A stretch of 5,590 nucleotides of DNA, taken from assembly GCA_014799675.1 (NCBI GenBank), contig JAAVHM010000118.1:1-5590 (forward strand), in the 5' to 3' direction. Source of the stretch: Ruminococcus sp. (GTDB lineage Bacteria; Bacillota; Clostridia; Oscillospirales; Ruminococcaceae). A program made the position numbers and the translations under genes. Below are positions 5,267 to 5,590 of the stretch, piece after piece (positions within the stretch are counted from its first letter, which is position 1; each line of letters begins with the position of its first letter). The notes under the pieces are model-generated. The model ran no database searches, had not been told where the DNA came from, and saw only the letters and a list, made by a program, of their open reading frames with translations.

Positions 5267-5590
5267 TTAATGTTCCGAGTATGGCAAAAAATATACATAT
5301 TGCAGTCTGTCGAAAAAGTATAAATTTATATTTTGCGTGGTAATGTTTTTGTTTGGTTTCTGTTGGTTTGTCTTTGAATTTTGGAGACTTTTTCAGTAAC
5401 TGTTAATCGTTCACAATGTGCGAGAGAGACAACCAAAGAGGGGAGGGGGAGCGCTCATGGAATTCGTTGGACGCGCGCCGCCTCCCCCTCCCCTCTTAGG
5501 TTTTCTCTCTCGCGCTCTCACTTTCCTTACTCCCTACCTCCTCAGGCTACGCTACTGCAAAGGTAGATTGGTTTGTAACAAAATTTTAAA
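5267..5590. other. Gene-free right end upstream of spoVAD
   Basis: No protein-coding frame here has a ribosome binding site or recognisable product; a 61-codon frame on + from 5381 simply reads through the large hairpin. The content is an AT-rich part (5267-5340) and a G/T-rich tract (about 5345-5372), then the purine/pyrimidine hairpin (5420-5513) and a pyrimidine-rich tail. TTGGTTTGT occurs as a direct 9-bp repeat at 5363-5371 and 5568-5576, flanking the hairpin segment. On the minus strand CATACT (5283-5278) resembles a sigma-G -10, but no -35 lies at the right distance. Confidence 0.55.
5420..5513. repeat. Large stable inverted repeat with purine-rich and pyrimidine-rich arms
   Basis: The left arm (5420-5450) and right arm (5483-5513) pair over 31 positions with only two mismatches: a perfect 10-bp outer block (GCGAGAGAGA / TCTCTCTCGC), a 4-bp AACC/GGTT block and a perfect 15-bp block AAGAGGGGAGGGGGA with its complement. 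The 32-nt interior starts with GCGC and ends with GCGC-rich sequence, so the stem can be extended. Neither strand has a T-run after the stem, so it is not an ordinary intrinsic terminator. The composition (one arm almost all purine, the other all pyrimidine) differs sharply from its AT-rich surroundings. Function and family are unknown to me. Confidence 0.85.

Noticed and set aside
5278..5306. Sigma-G promoter for spoVAD (CATACT on minus strand)
   Set aside because: The -10 match is fair, but no acceptable -35 lies 17-18 bp upstream; candidates such as GCAATA are at 14-15 bp.
5381..5566. Small protein of 61 codons on + across the large hairpin
   Set aside because: The composition is dictated by the palindrome, there is no ribosome binding site, and the Arg/Ser/Pro-rich product looks non-biological.
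5418..5590. Possible group II intron 5' end (GTGCG at 5418-5422)
   Set aside because: Five bases are not enough; the following sequence forms a simple long hairpin rather than recognisable domain I structure, and no reverse transcriptase or domain V is in the window.

Overview
The window looks like chromosomal DNA of an endospore-forming Clostridia-type Firmicute, probably Oscillospiraceae/Ruminococcaceae-like. The reasons are two adjacent spoVA genes, a MurA of Gram-positive MurAB/MurZ flavour, a short-signal lipoprotein cyclophilin, AT-rich spacers and moderately GC-rich genes. No CRISPR array, tRNA, rRNA or phage gene is visible.

Layout from left to right: (1) the 3' part of an unrecognised protein gene on + (start outside the window); (2) a compact hairpin terminator with its T-tract on the minus strand; (3) murA on -, starting at a TTG codon; (4) a long AT-rich leader/spacer holding a GC hairpin beside the murA ribosome binding site, a 101-bp inverted-repeat element (copy A) and a probable extended -10 promoter for murA; (5) a strong sigma-A-type promoter on + followed almost at once by a 179-bp MITE-like element with perfect 18-bp terminal inverted repeats and a 6-bp target duplication; (6) a secreted lipoprotein peptidyl-prolyl isomerase on + with a clear terminator; (7) a spoVAD-spoVAE pair on -, 18 nt apart; (8) a second, diverged copy (B) of the inverted-repeat element in the spoVAD leader; (9) a gene-free right end dominated by a very stable purine/pyrimidine hairpin of about 94 nt.

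The genes are ordinary housekeeping and sporulation functions: the first committed step of peptidoglycan synthesis, extracytoplasmic protein folding, and dipicolinic acid uptake into the forespore. The unusual content is in the spacers. Each of the three transcription units whose 5' side is visible (murA, the cyclophilin gene, spoVAD) carries a palindromic, probably mobile or formerly mobile, short element between its upstream region and its ribosome binding site. Two of these are related copies in opposite orientation. spoVAC, the usual upstream partner of spoVAD, is not next to it; the repeat elements and the large hairpin occupy that place. I see no clear new defence or metabolic system. 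The most worthwhile signals are these non-coding elements.
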